DNA of 5,188 bases from Anaerolineae bacterium (GTDB lineage: Bacteria > Chloroflexota > Anaerolineae > JADYZS01): NCBI GenBank assembly GCA_020853075.1, contig JADYZS010000492.1:1-5188 (forward strand), in the 5' to 3' direction. How positions within the stretch are numbered: the stretch's first letter is position 1; each line of letters begins with the position of its first letter. Positions 1 to 5,188 of the stretch are shown in pieces. Below the pieces are notes generated by a model. It searched no databases. It worked only from the letters and a program-made list of their open reading frames with translations, and had not been told where the DNA came from. The translations under genes were made by a program, and so were the position numbers.

Positions 1-40
1 ACCCTCTCCCCGAAGGGGAGAGGGTAGGGTGAGGGGGAAG
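1..40. repeat. CCCTCTCCCC-type intergenic palindrome
   Basis: Positions 1-11 (ACCCTCTCCCC) and 15-25 (GGGGAGAGGGT) form a perfect 11-bp inverted repeat around a GAA loop, followed by a purine tail to about 40. Elements of this look are common dispersed intergenic repeats in GC-rich bacteria, from memory. It lies downstream of the minus-strand LysM gene. No T-run follows it in either visible direction, so it is not a canonical intrinsic terminator, although a strong hairpin could still protect the 3' end of an mRNA. The element may extend to the left of the window. Confidence 0.7.
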
Positions 41-106
41 TTCTCTCTTCCAATAGGCCGTTCTTGGAAATACCTCCCCCTTTCTCCCTCTCTTCTCCTG
101 TACTCA

Positions 107-121
107 TCCCGCGGAGCGGGA
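107..121. repeat. Short GC hairpin in the 3' flank of the LysM gene
   Basis: TCCCGC (107-112) and GCGGGA (116-121) are perfect inverted repeats around a GGA loop. No T-tract follows on either strand, so a terminator role is not supported. It sits between a pyrimidine-rich tract (about 74-98) and a purine-rich tract (about 172-205), which could pair imperfectly at long range and enclose it. Confidence 0.4.
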
Positions 122-151
122 CTTTGCGGGCTTCCGTACTCGTGGGCGCTT

Positions 152-205
152 CCCAGCCCCACCGCCCCGCTGGGGGAGAGGAGGGGGCAGGGGGTGGAGA
201 GAGGT
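152..205. repeat. Diverged second copy of the palindromic repeat
   Basis: This stretch repeats the layout of 1-40: a C4 run (165-168), a short loop, GGGGGAGAGG (172-181), then purine-rich runs ending near 205. The symmetry is eroded, and CCCAGC (152-157) now pairs with GCTGGG (169-174). It has the same orientation as the copy at 1-40, about 155 bp away. The 1-217 region as a whole holds only these repeats and a pyrimidine tract at 74-98. I see no credible gene in it; the open frame at 29-211 is low-complexity and has no ribosome-binding site. Confidence 0.45.
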
Positions 206-217
206 AATTAAGCAAGG

Positions 218-1978
218 TCAAGGACGCCACGCGGGGGCCCAACCTTGTCCTATCTTCACTATGTTAGCGCCCTGGGTATCGCTGACGTAAATCGTTCCTT
301 CGTCTTGGTCTGGAGTGCGCACGGTGTAGGCCAAACGTATGCCATCAGGCGACCAGGCAAATTCTTCTCCCGCGCTCGGCCACGAGCGAATTAGCGTGCC
401 TACCGGATCCACAATGTAGGTAGTGCGCGAGACGACTTCGGTAGAACCGGTATCTGTGTTCGCCCCGCACTGGAAGATGGCGGCGGTCAGCACAACCTGG
501 CTCCCATCGGGCGACCAGGCAAAAGAACTTCCCCACATGAAACGCTCAGTGTCGGTCGTGATCTGTGTCCATACGATGTCAGGCACCAGGCTGCGCGCGC
601 CGCTGCCATCGACTTTTAGAACACGGAAATCTCCTGGGATGAAACAAGCATTGCCCTGGAACGAAGTAAAATAGGCGAAGCGAGTGCCATCGGGAGAGAA
701 GCGAAGGTTCATTGGCAGTCGTCCTTCTTCGGCGCGGGTCATGCCCGGTAGAGGGGTTGTCGTCCCACCCGTGATGGGCACCGAGTAAAAGAAGAAGGAA
801 GCGTTTCCGTACGTATCCTTCATCGCCTCTTCCACACCGGCCACCACGACGCTCTGGCCGTCGGGCGCGAAGACGGGGTTACCCCAAGCCCATTCGGATT
901 GGCGGGTGAGTTGTGTGCGTTGATTACCGTCGGCTGCGACCAGCCAGATGTTGTCGCCGCTATGGAAAACGATGTAGCGCCCCGCGCGGTCCCAGGCAGG
1001 ATCCCAACCTGGCCCCAGCGGCGTCAGCCCTGTACCGTCATGTTGAATGCGGAAGAGTTGGGATGTATCGCCGTTCTGGGAAACGTACACCAGTGCGTTG
1101 CCGTCGGGCGACCAGGCAAACTGGTCAATGTGGCCGTCGCGCGTGAGTTGCACGGGTGGCGCGCCAGCATCGGCACACCAGATGTCACCGGCGTGCAAGA
1201 AGGAGAGACCCGTGCACGACACGACCCCTGTCGCGGTAGTGGCAGTTGGCGTGGGGCTGGCGAGACTCGTGGGTGTCGCGGTGGGAGTGGAGGGCGGCAT
1301 CGTTGCCGTCGCGGTGGAATCCGCAGGAGCAAGGGCTTGCGTCGCCGTGACGTGGAGCGTCGCCGTTGCCGTCGGAGAGGGGGCTGCGGTTGTGCTAGAA
1401 GCCGTAGGCGTCGGTGGCACGGCAGTCGGCGTCGCTGTCGGTGGTACGCTTGTCGGTGTTGCCGTGAGCGTGGGTGTGGCCGTCGGAGGTAAAGGCGTCG
1501 GCGTGGGTGTCGGCGGCGGCACGGTGGGTGTGGGTGTGAGTGTTGGTGCAGCCGTTGGTGTTGGTGGCACGGTGGGCGTCAGCGTCGGGGTCGGAGTCGC
1601 CACGGGCATGCCGGGTATGTACAGTTGTTGCCCTACGTAGATGCGATTCGGGTTGCGGATGCGGTTCGCCCGCGCGATGTATAGCCACGAGGTGCGGTAT
1701 TTGTAGGCGATGTTAGCCAGAGTATCGCCCCGCCTCACCGTATGGCGTGTTACCGTAGGCACGACCAACCGCTGCCCTGCGTAAATGACGTTGGCATTTC
1801 GCATCCGGTTGATAGTGACAAGGGCAGGGATGGGGACGCCGTAGTAAGCAGCGATGCGATTCAGGGTTTCACCCCGCGCGACCCTATGGTAGAGCGGCGG
1901 GTCTGAGGTGCTTGCCCCGCCTGCTAAGGGTGTGAGGAGCAGAAACACGGCAGCGACAGCGACGAAGAAACGTCTCAT
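218..1978 (-). CDS. Exported LysM protein with Thr/Pro stalk and PD40 beta-propeller
   Basis: This 586-residue protein is predicted to be secreted and anchored to peptidoglycan. Residues 1-22 form a signal peptide (basic start, hydrophobic VAVAAVFLLL, small residues near Gly-Gly-Ala). Two LysM domains follow at 30-74 and 79-122, each with the RGETL or RGDTL start and the YxGQxL..P end; this family binds N-acetylglucosamine polymers. Residues 125-250 are a Thr/Pro/Ala stalk almost without charge. Residues 255-586 contain six FxWSPDG-like PD40 repeats (288, 325, 367, 424, 485, 539) plus a terminal half repeat, WAPAWRP. That half repeat should complete the blade begun by 256-280, giving a seven-bladed TolB-like propeller. 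Four cysteines (255, 268, 445, 504) could form disulfides outside the cell. The ATG is supported by a Shine-Dalgarno five bases upstream and by the signal peptide beginning there. It is transcribed divergently from the glycosyltransferase. The propeller's ligand is unknown; no catalytic motif was seen. Confidence 0.93.
   Translation of the reverse strand: MRRFFVAVAAVFLLLTPLAGGASTSDPPLYHRVARGETLNRIAAYYGVPIPALVTINRMRNANVIYAGQRLVVPTVTRHTVRRGDTLANIAYKYRTSWLYIARANRIRNPNRIYVGQQLYIPGMPVATPTPTLTPTVPPTPTAAPTLTPTPTVPPPTPTPTPLPPTATPTLTATPTSVPPTATPTAVPPTPTASSTTAAPSPTATATLHVTATQALAPADSTATATMPPSTPTATPTSLASPTPTATTATGVVSCTGLSFLHAGDIWCADAGAPPVQLTRDGHIDQFAWSPDGNALVYVSQNGDTSQLFRIQHDGTGLTPLGPGWDPAWDRAGRYIVFHSGDNIWLVAADGNQRTQLTRQSEWAWGNPVFAPDGQSVVVAGVEEAMKDTYGNASFFFYSVPITGGTTTPLPGMTRAEEGRLPMNLRFSPDGTRFAYFTSFQGNACFIPGDFRVLKVDGSGARSLVPDIVWTQITTDTERFMWGSSFAWSPDGSQVVLTAAIFQCGANTDTGSTEVVSRTTYIVDPVGTLIRSWPSAGEEFAWSPDGIRLAYTVRTPDQDEGTIYVSDTQGANIVKIGQGWAPAWRP
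342..1120 (-). repeat. Three near-identical 20-bp direct repeats encoding propeller strands
   Basis: On the plus strand, 342-361, 504-523 and 1101-1120 read CCATCAGGCGACCAGGCAAA, CCATCGGGCGACCAGGCAAA and CCGTCGGGCGACCAGGCAAA. They differ from each other at one or two bases. They encode the FAWSPDG strand of PD40 repeats 6, 5 and 1 in reverse. The spacings (162 and 597 bp) are multiples of three, so recombination between copies would delete or duplicate blades in frame. The corresponding sites of repeats 3 and 4 (near 857 and 684) are more diverged. Confidence 0.75.
1229..1612 (-). repeat. Thr/Pro-rich low-complexity stalk-coding region
   Basis: The part of the LysM gene coding for residues 123-250 is an irregular array of TPT, ATPT and VPPT units. 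On the plus strand it reads as GT-rich triplet-like sequence (gtcggcgtgggtgtcggc and variants). The encoded segment has one Asp (220) and one His (209) and otherwise consists mainly of Thr, Pro, Ala, Ser and Val. It should be an extended, flexible and possibly O-glycosylated spacer that holds the propeller away from the wall-bound LysM pair. Such arrays change length easily by slippage or recombination. The repetitiveness also produces long open shadow frames on the opposite strand. Confidence 0.85.
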
Positions 1979-2091
1979 GACTCCCTCCCAAGCGCTTCCG
2001 CGGCCAGGGTGCGCCGGCAGACCGGGTTCGTACCACAGGGCCCCCAGCGCCGCCCCCCATGCACAAGCGGGACGACCGGCAATTCGGGGCC
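1979..2091 (-). other. Predicted GC-rich 5' leader of the LysM mRNA
   Basis: If transcription starts about seven bases after the TATAAT box, the LysM mRNA carries an untranslated leader of about 112 nt. It can fold: GGCCCC at the predicted 5' end (2091-2086 on the minus strand) complements GGGGCC (2044-2039), and an inner helix is possible between CGTCCC and GGGGCG. A small CCGG/CCGG hairpin lies at 2014-2025. I recognise no known riboswitch or RNA family here. The leader may affect stability or translation, but that is inference from length and pairing only. Confidence 0.35.
1981..1989 (-). promoter_or_regulatory. Shine-Dalgarno of the LysM gene
   Basis: Read on the minus strand, GGGAGGGAG lies just before the ATG, and its GGAGG core ends five bases from the start codon. 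This is a strong site at normal spacing and fixes the start at 1978. The divergent glycosyltransferase gene has no comparable site. Confidence 0.8.
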
Positions 2092-2097
2092 GTGTGC

Positions 2098-2126
2098 ATT
2101 ATAGCATACCTGCTTTGTGAGAGCAA
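2098..2126 (-). promoter_or_regulatory. Sigma70-like promoter of the LysM gene (extended -10)
   Basis: On the minus strand a perfect TATAAT (2103-2098) is preceded by TGC, giving an extended -10 (TGCTATAAT). A TTGCTC -35 (2126-2121; three of six consensus bases) lies exactly 17 bp upstream. The expected start is near 2091. The extended -10 should compensate for the weak -35, so housekeeping expression is likely. No operator palindrome was recognised. Confidence 0.7.
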
Positions 2127-2139
2127 CGCGGCGTGCTGG

Positions 2140-2168
2140 TTGCCAGAAGCGGTTCCCTATGATAAGAT
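2140..2168 (+). promoter_or_regulatory. Sigma70-like promoter of the glycosyltransferase gene, probably leaderless
   Basis: TTGCCA (2140-2145; five of six consensus) and TAAGAT (2163-2168; four of six) are separated by exactly 17 bp. The -10 occupies -12 to -7 relative to the A of the ATG at 2175, so the predicted +1 is the start codon itself. An overlapping TATGAT (2158-2163) would give a leader of about five bases, but has no -35 at proper spacing. Both predictions agree with the absence of a Shine-Dalgarno. The -35 is 13 bp from the -35 of the divergent promoter. Confidence 0.6.
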
Positions 2169-2174
2169 GCAGCC

Positions 2175-5072
2175 ATGCCGAGCATCTCCCCGGCTCGTTC
2201 CCCCTGGCGTGCCCGCAGCATCCTGTGGTTGATTCTACTTTTAGCCTTCGCCTTGCGCAGCCACCACCTCGGCGCGCAAAGCCTGTGGTATGATGAAACG
2301 GTCAGCGTCCACCTGGCGAGCAAGAGCCTCCCCGACCTCGTTGCCCACACCGCAGGCGACATCCACCCGCCGGGCTACTACGTCCTGCTTCATCTGTGGC
2401 TGCGCCTGACCGGCACAACGCCGGGCCTTGAGTTTCTGACCGCCTTTCTTTCCCTCTGGTTTGGCGTCGGGATTGTCGCTTTGAGCATGGCTATCGCCCG
2501 GCGCCTGTACGACGCGCGGGCGGCGACTCTGGCCGGACTCCTCGCGGCGGTCAACCCTTTTCACATCTGGTATTCCCAGGAAGTGCGGATGTACACCCTC
2601 GGCGCGGCCCTCGGCCTCGTCTGCCTCCTGGCTGTGCTGCGCCTTTTCTCCGGCGAGAGGCGCACTCGCTGGTGGTGGTTCGCCTATGTCATTGCGGCAA
2701 CCATCGGGCTCTATACTCTCTATTATATCGGCTTTTTGCTCGTGACGTTCAACCTCTGGGCGCTGCTGCTCCTCAGGTCCAAGGCAGATAGGACGGCCCT
2801 CCGGAACTGGATCTTCGCGCAACTTGTGGTCCTGATGCTGTATGCGCCCTGGCTACCTGTTCTTTGGCGTCAGGCGACACAGCCGCCCGTCCCGCCCTGG
2901 CGGATCCTTACTTCCCTGGCAAAAGTGCTCGTGGAATCGGCAACAGCATTGGCGGCAGGCCAGTCGCTTCCGCTGCCTGCGGCTGCGCTGCCGCTGGTGC
3001 TGGCCCTCGCGCTCTATGGCCTGGGGCTGGCGCGATTGCCGCGTTCACGTGCCGCGCTGTTGTTCCTTCACACTTGGGGTTCCCTTCTACTGATTCTCCT
3101 CTTTTCGTACTTCACGCCGCTGTACCACGTGCGCTATACCTTCACGTATGCACCACCGTTCCTGATAGTGGTTGCTGCCGGTTTAGCCAGGGTTCGCCCC
3201 CGCGTCCTATCTATTGCCGCAGCGAGTGCTCTGCTCATCGCCGCGGCGGTATCGCTGCGCGCTTTCTGGTATTCGCCCATTTATGCCGCCGACGACCATC
3301 GCACGGCGGTGCAGTTTCTGGCGGATCGCTGGCGTCCCGGTGACGCGGTGCTCGTCAACGCGGGCTATGCCTATTCCGCGCTCGTGACATACTGGCCTGA
3401 GGGCATCGGCTGGCGCGGGCGGCTCACCGACCCTGCCCGGCAGACTGCGAACGAAAAGGAAGGGACTTTTCTTCTACAAACAGGTACGGTGGACGGCGCG
3501 CCGTCGCTAGGATGGGGGAGCCCAACGTCTGATTTCTACGCCATGCCACAGGCCGAGGCGAAGGCCGCGCTGGCAGCGCTCTTTGCCCGCGTGCCGCGCG
3601 TCTGGGTGTATCGCATCTACGATACCGTTACAGACCCGGATGGTGTGTTGCGGACCTGGCTGGATGAACATGGTCGCGAGTTTGAGGACCAGGTTTTCGC
3701 GGGCGAAGCCAATCTGCGAGTGCAAGGCTGGTTGACGCAGCCCACAGATGCGGCCAATGTGCCGCCCGATGCAACCCGCATAGAGGTCACCCTGGGCTCC
3801 GCCCTCACTCTGGCAGGCGTGACGGGCGTAGAATCATCGGTACGGGCAGGAGATTCGCTGGACGCGGTGCTTTTCTGGCGTGGGGAGAAGCGTATCGCGA
3901 ACAACCTGGCGACCTCGCTGCGCCTGGTCGGGCAAGACAATGAGAATTGGGCTCAGGTGGACGAATGGCCGCTGGGAAGCCTGATGCTCGTCTCCACCTG
4001 GCCGCCGGGAAACGTCATCCGCCACCCCATTCGTCTGAAGGTTCCGGAAGGAACACCGCCAGGGAAATATGAACTGCAACTGGCCGTCTATGACCCGGCC
4101 AGCGGCGCGGCGCTCAGCGCACCGGAGGGGCCGCTGTCTGTGCCCGGCGTCGGCCTGCGTTTGGGCAGCGTGACCGTGATAACAGGCGAAGGACGCGCCT
4201 GCGCCAACTGGCCTCGTCCGCTGGCGACGCTCGGTGTGCTCCGGCTGGAACGCGCCGAGGTCGCGCCGGAAACCTACCGCGCCGGAGGACATCTGCCGTT
4301 GGCCCTCTATTGGCGGTCTTGCCCTGCTGCCAGGGCTGCCGCAGAGCCCTACGAAGTCGTCCTAAAGGTGCGTGACGCGCGTGGCCGCGTCGTGGCGGAG
4401 GCACAAGAACCATTTGTAGGGGGGCGTTATCCGTCGTCGTCCTGGCCTGCGGGTGCCCAGGTGCGAGACCGTTACAATCTGGCCTTGCCCGGAAATCTGG
4501 AAACGGGCATCTACCGGCTGGCGGTGGGGTTAATGGGCCAGCAGGGTGGTAAGTACGAAACCGTTTGGCGTTGGGGGCTGTGGCCTATCGGAGACGAGAT
4601 TGAGGTCGCATGGGTGAGAGTAGAAGCCCGATCCATCGTGCGCACACCACCTTCGCCCTCTCATGCTTCAGGTGCGCGCCTGGGTGACGCGGTGCGGCTG
4701 GCCGGTTATGACCTGGATGCGCGCGCCGCGCGCGCCGGAGGCACAGTGCGCCTCACGCTCTATTGGCAAGCCATCGCGCCGGTCGGTGCTGATTACAAGG
4801 TCTTCACCCATCTGCTGGATGCAGGCGAGGAGGTGCGCGGGCAGCGCGACAGCGTGCCCGACGACGGCCGGTTGCCAACAAGCGGTTGGGTCGCGGGCGA
4901 ATACGTGACCGACCACTACATCATCCCCGTCGCGGCCGACGCGCCGCCCGGCCTCTATCACATCGCCGTCGGCATGTACCAGGAGGGGAGCAGCGTCCGT
5001 TTGCCTGCCTTTGACGTGAATGGGAAGGCGTTGGGAGATAGAGTGCTCTTGGGGCCGGTGGAGGTGCGCTGA
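2175..5072 (+). CDS. GT-C membrane glycosyltransferase (GT39/ArnT-like) with beta-sandwich tail
   Basis: This 965-residue integral membrane protein probably transfers a sugar from a polyprenyl-phosphate donor to an acceptor on the outer face of the membrane. Residues 15-362 hold about ten hydrophobic segments. GT-C motifs are present in order: WYDE (38-41; the Asp-Glu pair expected in the catalytic first loop), DIHPPGYY (62-69), SQEVRMY (134-140) and HVRYT (318-322). Residues 366-530 form a mixed extracytoplasmic domain. Three related units of about 110 residues follow (538-647, 684-794, 835-944), sharing RAGxxLxxxLyW, SxWpaGexvrdxY and PpGxYxLaVGxY patterns. Cys676 and Cys716 could pair in the second. 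Typical GT39 enzymes are far shorter, roughly 450-600 residues, so the tail is an addition. The ATG is chosen because the first membrane segment follows it and the promoter points to it; an ATG at 2167 is out of frame. The acceptor is unknown: protein, lipid and wall polymer are all possible. Confidence 0.9.
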   Translation: MPSISPARSPWRARSILWLILLLAFALRSHHLGAQSLWYDETVSVHLASKSLPDLVAHTAGDIHPPGYYVLLHLWLRLTGTTPGLEFLTAFLSLWFGVGIVALSMAIARRLYDARAATLAGLLAAVNPFHIWYSQEVRMYTLGAALGLVCLLAVLRLFSGERRTRWWWFAYVIAATIGLYTLYYIGFLLVTFNLWALLLLRSKADRTALRNWIFAQLVVLMLYAPWLPVLWRQATQPPVPPWRILTSLAKVLVESATALAAGQSLPLPAAALPLVLALALYGLGLARLPRSRAALLFLHTWGSLLLILLFSYFTPLYHVRYTFTYAPPFLIVVAAGLARVRPRVLSIAAASALLIAAAVSLRAFWYSPIYAADDHRTAVQFLADRWRPGDAVLVNAGYAYSALVTYWPEGIGWRGRLTDPARQTANEKEGTFLLQTGTVDGAPSLGWGSPTSDFYAMPQAEAKAALAALFARVPRVWVYRIYDTVTDPDGVLRTWLDEHGREFEDQVFAGEANLRVQGWLTQPTDAANVPPDATRIEVTLGSALTLAGVTGVESSVRAGDSLDAVLFWRGEKRIANNLATSLRLVGQDNENWAQVDEWPLGSLMLVSTWPPGNVIRHPIRLKVPEGTPPGKYELQLAVYDPASGAALSAPEGPLSVPGVGLRLGSVTVITGEGRACANWPRPLATLGVLRLERAEVAPETYRAGGHLPLALYWRSCPAARAAAEPYEVVLKVRDARGRVVAEAQEPFVGGRYPSSSWPAGAQVRDRYNLALPGNLETGIYRLAVGLMGQQGGKYETVWRWGLWPIGDEIEVAWVRVEARSIVRTPPSPSHASGARLGDAVRLAGYDLDARAARAGGTVRLTLYWQAIAPVGADYKVFTHLLDAGEEVRGQRDSVPDDGRLPTSGWVAGEYVTDHYIIPVAADAPPGLYHIAVGMYQEGSSVRLPAFDVNGKALGDRVLLGPVEVR
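3786..5006 (+). repeat. Three tandem beta-sandwich repeats in the glycosyltransferase tail
   Basis: The encoded units at residues 538-647, 684-794 and 835-944 (DNA 3786-4115, 4224-4556 and 4677-5006) align by eye: an opening TLG or RLG with a LAG- or LER-type strand, RAG(D/G) then LxxxLyW, a variable middle, a W-x-x-G-x-x-x-x-x-x-x turn, and PxGxYxLxVxxY near the end. The third is the most canonical, with TLYWQA, VFTHLLD and PTSGW. The first has diverged most. The alternation of polar and hydrophobic residues suggests Ig-like or carbohydrate-binding-like sandwiches. No solved family could be assigned without a search. Confidence 0.65.
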
Positions 5073-5096
5073 GGGGGCAGCGGATGCCTTCCCGGT

Positions 5097-5180
5097 CGGG
5101 CCGCGAGGCCCGGCCCGCCGGCCGTTCGCCTCGCTTGCACCGAGTCGGCGCAAGCCGACAGGCTGGCGTGCCCGCCAGCC
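5097..5180. repeat. Cluster of three GC-rich hairpins downstream of the glycosyltransferase
   Basis: Three perfect inverted repeats follow the stop codon: CGGGCC-GCGA-GGCCCG (5097-5112), GTCGGC-GCAA-GCCGAC (5144-5159) and GGCTGGC-GTGCCC-GCCAGCC (5161-5180). The first two have GNRA-type tetraloops. Two alternative pairings exist: CGGCC/GGCCG (5111-5115 with 5120-5124), and GCTTGC/GCAAGC (5133-5138 with 5150-5155), which is exclusive with the second hairpin. No T-run is visible, so this is better called an extragenic palindromic repeat cluster that may slow decay or assist termination. It may continue past the window end. Confidence 0.6.
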
Positions 5181-5188
5181 GGCCCTGC

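Noticed and set aside
1..25. Perfect hairpin considered as an intrinsic terminator of the LysM gene.
   Set aside because: It lies nearly 200 bp past the stop and no T-tract follows the stem within the window; a dispersed palindrome explains it better.
29..211. GTG-started 60-codon open frame in the left non-coding region.
   Set aside because: It runs through palindromic repeats, has low-complexity composition and has no Shine-Dalgarno beyond the repeat's own purines.
899..1492. Plus-strand Arg/Gly-rich open frame of 197 codons.
   Set aside because: Another frame opposite the LysM gene; its composition reflects the repeat and GC content, and the well-supported minus-strand protein covers the whole span.
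1047..1640. Plus-strand open frame of 197 codons rich in Val, Gly and Ala.
   Set aside because: It is the antisense shadow of the Thr/Pro stalk: repeated TPT and ATP codons read backwards as VGV and VAV without stops. It has no domain, signal or credible ribosome-binding site.
1884..2126. Minus-strand open frame of 80 codons spanning the intergenic region and the start of the LysM gene.
   Set aside because: It begins upstream of the predicted transcription start, overlaps the LysM signal and first LysM coding region in another frame, and shows no conserved motif.
2158..2163. TATGAT considered as the -10 of the glycosyltransferase promoter.
   Set aside because: TTGCCA lies only 12 bp upstream of it, too close for a -35, whereas TAAGAT five bases downstream has the exact 17-bp spacing. 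It could still act with a degenerate -35.
2241..2822. Minus-strand open frame of 193 codons.
   Set aside because: It lies opposite the membrane domain of the glycosyltransferase, whose motifs are clear, and has no recognisable features. GC-rich third positions commonly keep this antisense frame open.
5097..5188. Clustered hairpins considered as CRISPR repeats.
   Set aside because: The stems differ in sequence and there are no identical direct repeats separated by equal spacers.

Overview
The window holds two complete, divergently transcribed genes separated by a 196-bp intergenic region, flanked on both sides by palindromic, GC-rich non-coding sequence. The DNA is GC-rich. A LysM protein with a long Thr/Pro linker, a membrane glycosyltransferase carrying tandem beta-sandwich repeats, and CCCTCTCCCC-type palindromes together suggest a Chloroflexota (Anaerolineae-like) bacterium. 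That assignment comes from recalled family resemblance, not from a marker gene, so it is moderate at best.

Layout: 1-217 is non-coding and contains a perfect 11-bp-stem palindrome (1-25), a small hairpin (107-121) and a decayed second copy of the first element (about 152-205). On the minus strand, 1978-218 encodes a 586-residue exported protein: signal peptide, two LysM domains, a roughly 125-residue Thr/Pro/Ala linker and a TolB/PD40-type beta-propeller. Between the genes are back-to-back sigma70-like promoters. The minus-strand promoter (extended -10 TGCTATAAT) gives an approximately 112-nt leader with a good Shine-Dalgarno. The plus-strand promoter (TTGCCA, 17 bp, TAAGAT) places the predicted +1 on the A of the start codon, so that mRNA is probably leaderless. 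On the plus strand, 2175-5072 encodes a 965-residue GT-C (GT39/ArnT-like) membrane glycosyltransferase with a large extracytoplasmic C-terminus containing three related beta-sandwich repeats. From 5073 to the window end there is a cluster of three hairpins.

Functionally, both products are expected at the cell surface. The LysM protein should bind peptidoglycan and display a propeller on a flexible stalk. The glycosyltransferase should move a sugar from a lipid-phosphate carrier to an acceptor outside the membrane. A tempting but unproven idea is that the Thr-rich stalk of the first is a substrate of the second. No mobile element, tRNA, rRNA or CRISPR array was seen. I did not find a clearly new system; the most interesting features are the promoter geometry, the completeness of the split-blade propeller, and the triple beta-sandwich tail.
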